Positions 1 to 7,395 of a DNA stretch of 15,343 bases are shown piece after piece. Source of the DNA: Oscillospiraceae bacterium (GTDB lineage: Bacteria > Bacillota > Clostridia > Oscillospirales > Ruminococcaceae). The stretch lies in assembly GCA_019416775.1 (NCBI GenBank), contig DXWR01000102.1, forward strand, positions 1 through 15,343, read 5' to 3'. The position numbers were made by a program, and so were the translations under genes. Numbering within the stretch: the stretch's first letter is position 1; the number at the start of each line of letters is the position of its first letter. A model generated the notes under the pieces. That model saw nothing but the letters and a program-made list of their open reading frames with translations. It was not told where the DNA came from and ran no database searches.

Positions 1-2
1 GG

Positions 3-31
3 TTGATTTCTCCGAGAAAAAATTCTATAAT
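3..31 (+). promoter_or_regulatory. Sigma-A type promoter of the atp operon
   Basis: A -35 box TTGATT lies at 3-8 and a perfect -10 box TATAAT at 26-31, separated by exactly 17 bases. Transcription would begin around 36-39 and leave a leader of about 117 bases before atpB. No other promoter-like site of this quality precedes the operon, and there is no atpI between this site and atpB. It is therefore the likely main promoter for all eight ATP synthase genes. Read-through from a gene upstream of the window cannot be excluded. Confidence 0.75.
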
Positions 32-36
32 CGTAA

Positions 37-140
37 CTGTCCAAAGGAGCCGAAACAAACAAAGTCGGTCATTGGACAGGACATCACTTACCGACAAAGC
101 GGATGGTCAATGAAGGGGGTCAACCGCTTTTCCGGGCAAC
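37..140 (+). promoter_or_regulatory. Structured 5' leader of the atp operon (possible pseudoknot plus hairpin)
   Basis: Three complementary pairs fill the leader. CTGTCCAA at 37-44 pairs perfectly with TTGGACAG at 72-79. GTCGGT at 64-69, inside the loop of that stem, pairs with ACCGAC at 90-95, outside it; together these give an H-type pseudoknot topology. Immediately after, AAAGCGG at 96-102 pairs with CCGCTTT at 124-130, and the stem may continue inward through 104-108 and 118-122 with G-U pairs. The AGGAGG ribosome site follows at 143-148. No known riboswitch class is recognised. The pairing is seen directly; function is inference. Confidence 0.4.
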
Positions 141-155
141 AAAGGAGGTGAGACT

Positions 156-899
156 GTGGACAGCTTTGTGGAAGAACTGCTGGATCGAATTAACTGCGCC
201 ACGGTGTTGGAATTTCCCATTGGCAGCGTCACCATTACCCTAAAAGAATCGGTTGTGATTTCTTGGGGCATCATTGTGGTGGTTGCGCTGTTATCCTTCT
301 TGTTGACCCGCCATTTATCGGTAGACAAACCGGGCAAAGCCCAGCTATTGCTGGAATCTTTGATCGCCTGGCTGGAGAATATGTTTGATGGCCTGCTGGG
401 AGAGCGAGGCAAACGGTACACCCCGTATATGATTACGGTGATTATCTATATTGGATTTGCAAACCTCTCGCCGCTGCTTGGCTTCAAACCTCCCACAAAG
501 GACTTAAATGTGACAGCGGCTCTGGCAATTATGAGCATCATACTCATTGAATACGCCGGAATCCGAGCCAATGGCATAGGCGGATGGACCAAGAGTTTCG
601 CAAAACCCATTGCCATTATGGTACCCATCAATATTTTAGAGGTATTCATTCGTCCGCTTTCTCTGTGTATGCGGTTGTTCGGCAATATTGCCGGCGGTTT
701 TGTAATTATGGAACTCATCAATTGCCTGTGCAAATTTGTGATTCCGATTCCCTTCAGCTTATTCTTTGACGTCTTTGACGGTCTGATCCAGGCTTACATT
801 TTCTGTATGCTGACTTCCCTTTTTACCAGCGAACAGATCGGCGAAGAAGCACCGCCTAAGCGCAGGCGGAAAGCAAAAAAAGCGCAAGTAAAAGCATAA
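156..899 (+). CDS. atpB: F-type ATP synthase Fo subunit a
   Basis: Subunit a is the membrane stator that carries ions to and from the c ring. The 247-residue protein has hydrophobic segments near 35-52, 92-110, 121-135, 150-165, 168-200 and 203-225. The hallmark MRLFGN motif holds the essential arginine at R173 (E. coli R210), and a conserved glutamine-bearing helix (around Q212) lies near the end. The glutamate found nine residues after the arginine in E. coli (E219) is F182 here, with a glutamate at E186 instead. The C terminus is a very basic tail of about 13 residues. The start is GTG at 156, seven bases after AGGAGG at 143-148; an in-frame stop at 111-113 and no other start codon between exclude an earlier start. 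It is the first gene of the operon, 44 bases before atpE. Confidence 0.97.
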   Translation: MDSFVEELLDRINCATVLEFPIGSVTITLKESVVISWGIIVVVALLSFLLTRHLSVDKPGKAQLLLESLIAWLENMFDGLLGERGKRYTPYMITVIIYIGFANLSPLLGFKPPTKDLNVTAALAIMSIILIEYAGIRANGIGGWTKSFAKPIAIMVPINILEVFIRPLSLCMRLFGNIAGGFVIMELINCLCKFVIPIPFSLFFDVFDGLIQAYIFCMLTSLFTSEQIGEEAPPKRRRKAKKAQVKA

Positions 900-943
900 T
901 AATGAGAAAAAGCTACTAAAAGAAACGAAAGGAGTTCTCAATC

Positions 944-1165
944 ATGGAAGGACTTATTGCAATTGGTGCAGCGATTGCCGCTCTGGCCGGTATCGGCGGC
1001 GGTGTTGGTATTGGTATTGCCACTGGCAAAGCTTGTGACGCTGTGGCTCGTCAGCCCGAAGCGGACAGCAAAATCACCAAAACTTTGCTTTTGGGTGCCG
1101 CTCTGGCAGAAGCGACGGCAATTTACGGCCTGGTCGTGGCCTTGGTCATCCTGTTCGTGGTGTAA
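944..1165 (+). CDS. atpE: F-type ATP synthase Fo subunit c
   Basis: This is the ring-forming proteolipid: 73 residues in two membrane helices joined by the polar loop ARQPEA. The ion-binding carboxylate is E56 in helix 2. Against the sodium-binding ring of Ilyobacter tartaricus, as I remember that sequence, the glutamine ligand of helix 1 falls on I23 and the serine next to the carboxylate falls on A57. The side-chain ligands for sodium are therefore absent, and proton coupling is inferred. The start is ATG at 944 with AAAGGAG at 928-934. The 45 bases before the start are A-rich with little obvious structure, which suits the high synthesis this multi-copy subunit needs. The N and C termini are short, so almost the whole protein is membrane helix. 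Confidence 0.97.
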   Translation: MEGLIAIGAAIAALAGIGGGVGIGIATGKACDAVARQPEADSKITKTLLLGAALAEATAIYGLVVALVILFVV

Positions 1166-1208
1166 TGAGGATGCGTTTCACTTTTAACAGAAAGGACAGG
1201 TGGAGCAG

Positions 1209-1721
1209 ATGCTGAGTATTGATCTATGGAGTATTCTGGCGACCATCGTCAACATTCTGGTTTTGTGTTTAGTGGTCAGGTTCTTTCTGCTTAAGCCCAT
1301 CCATAACATCTGGAAGCGCCGGCAGGATCTCATCGACGGACAGCTGCAAAACGCCAGCGACACCCAGGCAAAGGCCAACGAGTTAAAAGCTGAGTATGAA
1401 GAAAAGCTTTCCGGCGCTAAAGAAACCTCCCAGCAGATGGTGGAACAAGCCAAGGCAGATGCCAAGGCGGAATACGACCGCATCCTGCAGGAAGCCGATG
1501 AAAAGGCTTCCCGTATGCTGGACGACGCCAAAAAGAGCATCGATTTGGAACGGGAAAAATCCCTTCGGCAAGCGGAAGGTCAGATCGCCGCTTTGGCTGT
1601 AGATGCCGCCGCCAAGATGATGGGGCAGACAGCCAACGAAAAACACAACCAGGAACTGTACAACCAGTTCTTAGCTCAGGCAGGTGATACCCTTGACGAA
1701 AGTGACTCCAACCGCGGTTAA
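1209..1721 (+). CDS. atpF: F-type ATP synthase Fo subunit b
   Basis: Subunit b is the peripheral stalk that ties subunit a to the F1 head through delta. The 170-residue protein has one N-terminal membrane helix (about 4-27), followed by a long, charged, Ala/Gln/Glu/Lys-rich coiled coil to about residue 150, typical of the family. I prefer ATG 1209: AGGTGG at 1198-1203 sits five bases before it, and the same AAGGACAGGTGG string precedes atpG. GTG at 1200 is in frame and would add three residues, but it lies only three bases after AAAGGA. The 3' end overlaps the start of atpH, so the two are probably translationally coupled. Confidence 0.93.
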   Translation: MLSIDLWSILATIVNILVLCLVVRFFLLKPIHNIWKRRQDLIDGQLQNASDTQAKANELKAEYEEKLSGAKETSQQMVEQAKADAKAEYDRILQEADEKASRMLDDAKKSIDLEREKSLRQAEGQIAALAVDAAAKMMGQTANEKHNQELYNQFLAQAGDTLDESDSNRG

Positions 1722-2205
1722 TTACGCAGAAGCCTTATATGAGCTGAAGATTCCCCTTACTGCTGTCCAGACGGCGGAAGAGATTTTCAGCGGCAATCCT
1801 CAGCTGCGAAAGGCGCTGGAAAACCCCGTGGTATCGCAAGGGGAAAAAGACGCCTTGATCCCTCGGATCTTTCCCAAGGAAAGCGTCAACCTGCTTCGGG
1901 TACTGAGCAGCCATGGCTGCATCCGGCTGCTCAGCCAGGTGCGGCAGGCTTATGAGGACTTAATCCGGCAAAAGAATCAGGTGCTGCGGGCTACTTTGAC
2001 CTGCGTAACCCCGCCGGATGCCCCAACGCAGAAGCGGCTGACAGAGTTTATCCGCAAAAAACATCACGCCAACGAGGTGGAATTGGACATCGTCCAGGAT
2101 CCCTCGCTGGTAGGGGGCTTTATTCTCTCTTGCGGCGATTCCATCTATGACTGGAGTCTATCCGGGCGAATCCAGAGAATGAAGCAGACATTGACCCGGA
2201 GGTGA
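1693..2205 (+). CDS. atpH: F-type ATP synthase F1 subunit delta
   Basis: Delta (OSCP-like) caps the F1 alpha/beta ring and binds the peripheral stalk. The 170-residue protein starts with the typical NYAEALYEL helix and ends with the family signature GGFILSCGD followed by an IYDWSLSGRIQRM-type segment (about 138-163). I chose TTG 1693 because AGGTGA at 1682-1687 lies five bases upstream. GTG 1684 has no ribosome site, and GTG 1702 is a third option. With TTG 1693 the gene overlaps atpF by 29 bases. Its TGA stop (2203-2205) is embedded in the GGAGGTGA ribosome site of atpA, which points to coupled translation of delta and alpha. Confidence 0.92.
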   Translation: MTKVTPTAVNYAEALYELKIPLTAVQTAEEIFSGNPQLRKALENPVVSQGEKDALIPRIFPKESVNLLRVLSSHGCIRLLSQVRQAYEDLIRQKNQVLRATLTCVTPPDAPTQKRLTEFIRKKHHANEVELDIVQDPSLVGGFILSCGDSIYDWSLSGRIQRMKQTLTRR

Positions 2206-2210
2206 ATTTT

Positions 2211-3716
2211 TTGAGTACCATCAGTTCAGACCAGATCATTTCGATCTTAAAAGAAGAAATTAAAAACTACGATTTGCTCACCGGCGAACAGGAAACCGGT
2301 ACCGTCATCTCCGTGGGAGACGGCGTGGCCACCATCTACGGCATGGACCACGCGGAATACGGCGAGATCGTAGTCTTTGAAGACGGCACCAAAGGGATGG
2401 TGCAGACCATTCGCCAAAACGAGATCAGCTGCATTTTGTTTGGCAAAGACACCGACATTCAGGAGGGCACCAAAGTTTCCCGGACCAAGCGCCGGGCCGG
2501 CATCCCGGTGGGAGAAGGTTTCTTGGGCCGGGTGGTCAATGCCTTGGGCGCTCCCATCGACGGCAAAGGAGACATCCAAGCCGCCGACTACCGTCCCATT
2601 GAAAACGACGCACCCCGGATTATGGACCGGAAATCGGTGGATACCCCGATGGAAACCGGTATTTTGGCCATCGACTCCATGTTCCCCATCGGCCGCGGCC
2701 AGCGGGAACTGATCATCGGCGACCGTCAAACCGGGAAAACTTCCATTGCGGTGGACGCCATCTTAAACCAAAAGGGCAAAGACATGATCTGCATCTATGT
2801 TGCCATCGGCCAAAAGGCCAGCACCATTGCCCAGATCGTCAACACCTTGAGCCAAAACGGCGCCATGGATTACAGCATCGTGCTGGCAGCGACCGCTTCC
2901 GAGCCTGCCCCGGTGCAGTATGTGGCCCCCTATTCCGGCACTGCCTTGGCAGAATACTTTATGTACCAAGGCAAGGACGTGCTGATCGTTTACGACGACC
3001 TTTCCAAGCACGCGGTGGCTTACCGTGCTTTGAGCCTGCTGCTGGAACGCAGCCCCGGACGGGAAGCTTATCCCGGCGACGTGTTTTATCTCCACTCCCG
3101 TTTGCTGGAACGGTCCAGCCGTTTGAGCGACGAACTGGGCGGCGGTTCCATTACCGCCCTGCCTATCATTGAAACCCAGGCCGGCGACGTATCCGCCTAC
3201 ATCCCCACCAACGTGATTTCCATCACCGACGGCCAGATCTTCCTGGAAAGCGATTTGTTCTTCTCCGGTATGCGGCCTGCGGTGAATGTGGGCTTGTCGG
3301 TGTCCCGTGTGGGCGGCGCCGCCCAGAGCAAGGCAATGAAAAAGGCGTCCGGCAGCATCCGAATTGACCTGGCCCAGTACCGGGAAATGGAGTCCTTTAC
3401 TCAGTTCTCCTCCGACCTGGACGCCACCACCAAGGAGCAGCTGCAATACGGCCAAGGCTTGATGGAGCTGCTGAAACAGCCCCTGGCCCATCCGCTGAGT
3501 ATGCCCCAGCAGGTCATTACTCTTTGCGTTGCCTGCAATAAGGTGATGCTGGACATTCCCGTAGAACGGATCAAGGGCTTCCAGGAAAGTTTGCTTCGGT
3601 TCTTCGACACCCAGCATCCGGAAATCATTCAGGAACTGGACGAGAAAAAGGTGTTGACTCCTGAATTAACCCAGACCATCCTGGAGCTGGCCAAAGAATT
3701 TAAGGACAGGTGGTAA
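2211..3716 (+). CDS. atpA: F-type ATP synthase F1 subunit alpha
   Basis: Alpha is the non-catalytic nucleotide-binding subunit of the F1 hexamer. The 501-residue protein has the N-terminal beta-barrel (about 25-90), the Walker A loop GDRQTGKT at about 170-177, a Walker B strand ending in VYDD, and the PAVNVGLSVS signature. The arginine finger is R366 in the SVSRVG motif, which reaches into the neighbouring beta catalytic site. The C-terminal helical domain is complete. TTG 2211 is preferred: GGAGGTGA at 2198-2205 sits five bases upstream, and the resulting N terminus matches the family. GTG 2202 is in frame and would overlap the atpH stop in a GTGA arrangement, but the ribosome site would then touch the start codon. 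Confidence 0.96.
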   Translation: MSTISSDQIISILKEEIKNYDLLTGEQETGTVISVGDGVATIYGMDHAEYGEIVVFEDGTKGMVQTIRQNEISCILFGKDTDIQEGTKVSRTKRRAGIPVGEGFLGRVVNALGAPIDGKGDIQAADYRPIENDAPRIMDRKSVDTPMETGILAIDSMFPIGRGQRELIIGDRQTGKTSIAVDAILNQKGKDMICIYVAIGQKASTIAQIVNTLSQNGAMDYSIVLAATASEPAPVQYVAPYSGTALAEYFMYQGKDVLIVYDDLSKHAVAYRALSLLLERSPGREAYPGDVFYLHSRLLERSSRLSDELGGGSITALPIIETQAGDVSAYIPTNVISITDGQIFLESDLFFSGMRPAVNVGLSVSRVGGAAQSKAMKKASGSIRIDLAQYREMESFTQFSSDLDATTKEQLQYGQGLMELLKQPLAHPLSMPQQVITLCVACNKVMLDIPVERIKGFQESLLRFFDTQHPEIIQELDEKKVLTPELTQTILELAKEFKDRW

Positions 3717-3719
3717 CCG

Positions 3720-4616
3720 ATGGCCAACACCAGAGAAATCAAAAGCCGGATGAAGAGCATTCAGGACACCATGAAGATCACCAACGCCATGTATATGATC
3801 TCGTCCTCCAAGCTCAAAAAGGCGAAGGATAACTTGGCCCACACCGAGCCTTATTTCTACAACCTTCAGTGGGCCATTGCCCGAATCATGCGGCACATTC
3901 CCGACGTGCAGAGTCCCTACTTTATTGACGACCATCTGGACATCCCTCCGGAAAAAGAACGGGTGGGGTACATTGTGGTCACCGCCGACAAAGGTTTGGC
4001 GGGAAGCTACAACCACAACGTCATCAAGCTGGTGGAGCAGCGGCTGCAGCGTCCGGGAGAAAAAACCTTCTTCATTGTAGGGGAACTGGGCCGGCAGTAC
4101 TTTAACCATGCCGGAATCCCCATTGAGGAACAGTTCCACTACACGGTGCAGAATCCCACCTTGGGCCGTACCCGCACCATTGCGGAACGGGTTATGGAGT
4201 ACTACACCCAGGGCAAACTGGACCGGGTGTATATCATCTACACCAAAATGATCAACAGTATGTCCTCCCAGCCGGAATTGATCCGTTTGCTGCCCTTACG
4301 GAAAGCGGATTACCTGCCTAAGATCATGGACCTAAAGGGCGCTCCCGGTGAATTGGTGGATATGCTTCCCTCCCCGGAAGAGCTATTGGACCACATTGTG
4401 AAAAACACTGTGGCAGGCTTTATCTACAGCGCTCTGGTGGAAAGCTACGCCAGCGAGCAGAATGCCCGTATGTTGGCCATGCAGTCCGCCACCGACAGCG
4501 CAAAAGAGATGCTCAAAGACCTGAACATCGTGCTCAACCGGGTGCGTCAAGCCAGCATCACCCAGGAGATTACCGAAGTGATCAGCGGCGCCAGGGCGCA
4601 AAAGAACAAGAAGTGA
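3720..4616 (+). CDS. atpG: F-type ATP synthase F1 subunit gamma
   Basis: Gamma is the central rotor shaft, turning inside the alpha/beta ring and driven by the c ring. The 298-residue protein begins with the conserved helix REIKSRMKSIQDTMKITNAM (about 5-24) and ends with the complementary helix containing RQASITQEITEVISGA (about 275-290). These two form the coiled coil that enters F1. A Rossmann-like middle domain includes the VTADKGLAGSYN motif. ATG 3720 lies three bases after the atpA stop, with AGGTGG at 3708-3713 overlapping the last alpha codons, so translation is probably coupled. Confidence 0.96.
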   Translation: MANTREIKSRMKSIQDTMKITNAMYMISSSKLKKAKDNLAHTEPYFYNLQWAIARIMRHIPDVQSPYFIDDHLDIPPEKERVGYIVVTADKGLAGSYNHNVIKLVEQRLQRPGEKTFFIVGELGRQYFNHAGIPIEEQFHYTVQNPTLGRTRTIAERVMEYYTQGKLDRVYIIYTKMINSMSSQPELIRLLPLRKADYLPKIMDLKGAPGELVDMLPSPEELLDHIVKNTVAGFIYSALVESYASEQNARMLAMQSATDSAKEMLKDLNIVLNRVRQASITQEITEVISGARAQKNKK

Positions 4617-4650
4617 GAGGAGGTTTCCTCACATTCTGTGAGAATCGGAT
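4613..4650 (+). promoter_or_regulatory. Unusual atpD initiation region: distant Shine-Dalgarno and alternative hairpins
   Basis: The strongest ribosome site before atpD, AGGAGG at 4618-4623, is 27 bases from the ATG at 4651. That is far beyond the usual spacing. An in-frame TGA at 4639-4641 rules out an upstream start. Three copies of one stem sequence are present: GTGAG at 4613-4617, its complement CTCAC at 4628-4632, and GTGAG again at 4638-4642. Pairing of the second and third loops out 15 bases and leaves an effective spacing of about 12. Pairing of the first and second traps the ribosome site in a 10-base loop. The two structures exclude each other. Confidence 0.45.
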
Positions 4651-6057
<1,407 letters not shown>

Positions 6058-6075
6058 GGTGCAAGGAGGATTCCC

Positions 6076-6498
6076 ATGCCCAACACGTTTAGTTTGAAGA
6101 TCGTAGCCACCGACCGAGTGTTCTACGATGGGCGCTGTGAGATGCTCACCGTACCGGCGCTGGATGGAGAATTTACCATGCTGGCCCATCACGAAAACAT
6201 GGTGATTGCCCTGGACATGGGGGAGCTTCGCTTCCGCAATGAAAAAGGGGAAACCACCACGGCTTTGGTGGGAAGCGGCTTTGCCCAGATGATCCACAAT
6301 CGGGCATTGGTGCTGGTGGACTCTGCTGTCCGTCCGGAAGAGATCGACGTAGAACGAGCTCGGATCGCCAAAGAACGGGCCGAAGAACAGCTCCGTCAAA
6401 AGCAGAGCATGGTGGAATTCCATCATTCTCAGGCCAGCCTGAGCCGTGCTATGGCACGTTTGAAGGAATCCAGCAAATATAAGCGGGAAGGTTACTAA
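6076..6498 (+). CDS. atpC: F-type ATP synthase F1 subunit epsilon
   Basis: Epsilon links gamma to the c ring and can inhibit ATP hydrolysis. The 140-residue protein has the N-terminal ten-strand sandwich (about 1-86) and a full two-helix C-terminal domain. Residues 90-95 read IDVERA, which fits the I/L-D-x-x-R-A motif that binds ATP in Bacillus-type epsilon, where bound ATP keeps the helices folded and not inhibitory. ATG 6076 has AAGGAGG at 6063-6069. It is the last gene of the operon and is followed by a terminator. Confidence 0.96.
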   Translation: MPNTFSLKIVATDRVFYDGRCEMLTVPALDGEFTMLAHHENMVIALDMGELRFRNEKGETTTALVGSGFAQMIHNRALVLVDSAVRPEEIDVERARIAKERAEEQLRQKQSMVEFHHSQASLSRAMARLKESSKYKREGY

Positions 6499-6520
6499 TC
6501 TTCAACGCAGACAAAAAGAT

Positions 6521-6561
6521 ACACCCTGTAAGGCGTTTGATACTCCTTCAGGGTGTTTTTT
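6521..6561. terminator. Bidirectional rho-independent terminator between atpC and the lipoprotein gene
   Basis: ACACCCTG at 6521-6528 pairs with CAGGGTGT at 6549-6556, and the inner AAGG/CCTT adds four pairs. On the plus strand the stem runs into a T tract at 6555-6561, which ends the atp operon. On the minus strand it is followed by a T5 tract (complement of 6514-6518), so it also serves the convergent lipoprotein gene. Confidence 0.85.
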
Positions 6562-6567
6562 GTTGGG

Positions 6568-7173
6568 TTATTCACTGTCTTGCGGCAGATTCTTTTGGAA
6601 GATGTACACCAGATCAGTGGTGTATTCCGTAACAGTCTGATTGTCCGAACTGTAAAAAAGAGTGTGCTGCATCTGAGTACCCGCATAGGTGAAGTCGATC
6701 TCCAACAGGCCGTCTTCATTTAATTGATCGGCGATGGTGCAGGCCATGGTATTCACCATAATCTCCCCGGTATCGGCGTTCAGCTCGTAGATAGTCACCG
6801 TATTGTCCTCACTGATCACCAGATCCAATCCCACATCGGTCAAGGATTCCTGCTGGCCGTCGTTGCTGTCGGTGTTATAGACTGTGAGGATATTCTCAAT
6901 GCTGTAGTACCCATAAGGAGAATCGGCACCGGTGTCCCGGGCTTCCAAATCCGGCCAATCCACATCGGATTTGGAATAATTTCCCGGCCGCACCTCCGTG
7001 AGGGGGACAGAGGAAGTGGAACTGCCTTCACTCTGGCTGACGGCGGAAGAAATCCCTTCCTGGAAGGTGGTGGCGGAAGAGGCCGCTCCCTCCCCAGCAC
7101 TGCAGCCGGAAAGCACCAGCAGTCCGCTCAAGAATAAGGCAGGCAATAAATATTTGATCTGAGGGTGCTTCAA
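6568..7173 (-). CDS. Putative secreted lipoprotein of unknown function
   Basis: The 201-residue protein has a clear lipoprotein signal: a basic start, a hydrophobic core (about 8-21) and the lipobox LSGC with the lipid-bearing cysteine at C24. The segment after the signal (about 25-55) is a Ser/Gly/Ala/Thr-rich linker. The remainder (about 60-195) is acidic and strand-rich, with YTTDLVYIFQK near the end. I do not recognise the domain and assign no function. The start is TTG at 7173 with AAGGAAGG at 7181-7188 seven bases upstream; a TGA stop in frame further upstream excludes an earlier start. An ATG at 7178-7180 overlaps the ribosome site but is in another frame. The gene is a single unit with its own promoter, convergent with atpC. 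Confidence 0.85.
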   Translation of the reverse strand: MKHPQIKYLLPALFLSGLLVLSGCSAGEGAASSATTFQEGISSAVSQSEGSSTSSVPLTEVRPGNYSKSDVDWPDLEARDTGADSPYGYYSIENILTVYNTDSNDGQQESLTDVGLDLVISEDNTVTIYELNADTGEIMVNTMACTIADQLNEDGLLEIDFTYAGTQMQHTLFYSSDNQTVTEYTTDLVYIFQKNLPQDSE

Positions 7174-7209
7174 ACAGCATCCTTCCTTTCACAAAAAATT
7201 TCAGTTTCT

Positions 7210-7238
7210 ATTCTACCAAGGCAAGCGGTTTTTGTCAA
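7210..7238 (-). promoter_or_regulatory. Sigma-A type promoter of the lipoprotein gene
   Basis: Read on the minus strand, a perfect -35 TTGACA (7233-7238) and a -10 TAGAAT (7210-7215) are separated by 17 bases. Transcription would start near 7203, giving a leader of about 30 bases. This is among the closest matches to the vegetative consensus in the window. Confidence 0.8.
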
Positions 7239-7333
7239 AAGGCTTTGTGATTTTTCAAAATTTCTTAACCAAATCTGAACCCTTTTCTTTACCGAATCTT
7301 TCCGTTTTCCTGGTAAAATGTCTTTTGAAAACC

Positions 7334-7365
7334 AAAAGAGCAGCTGCCCCGAAAGACAACTGCTC
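7334..7365 (-). terminator. Rho-independent terminator of the groE operon
   Basis: On the minus strand, GAGCAGTTGTC (7355-7365) pairs with GGCAGCTGCTC (7338-7348) around a six-base loop. The 11-pair stem has two G-U pairs. It is followed by TTTT, then GG and TTTT. It lies about 30 bases after the groEL stop. The flanks (AAACCAAA and TTTGGTTT) are also complementary. Confidence 0.85.
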
Positions 7366-7395
7366 AAAACTTTGGTTTTTATATTCGAGAAGGAA

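Noticed and set aside
2..151. Frame open from the window edge to a TGA at 149-151, as a possible 3' end of an upstream atpI-like gene
   Set aside because: The translation is polar with no membrane segment, and the frame overlaps a near-consensus promoter and the structured leader. Chance openness over 49 codons is more likely.
7040..7180. Short peptide from the ATG at 7178-7180 (minus strand) before the lipoprotein
   Set aside because: The ATG overlaps the ribosome site itself and the frame ends after about 46 codons with no recognisable features. The TTG at 7173 gives a full lipoprotein signal and proper spacing.
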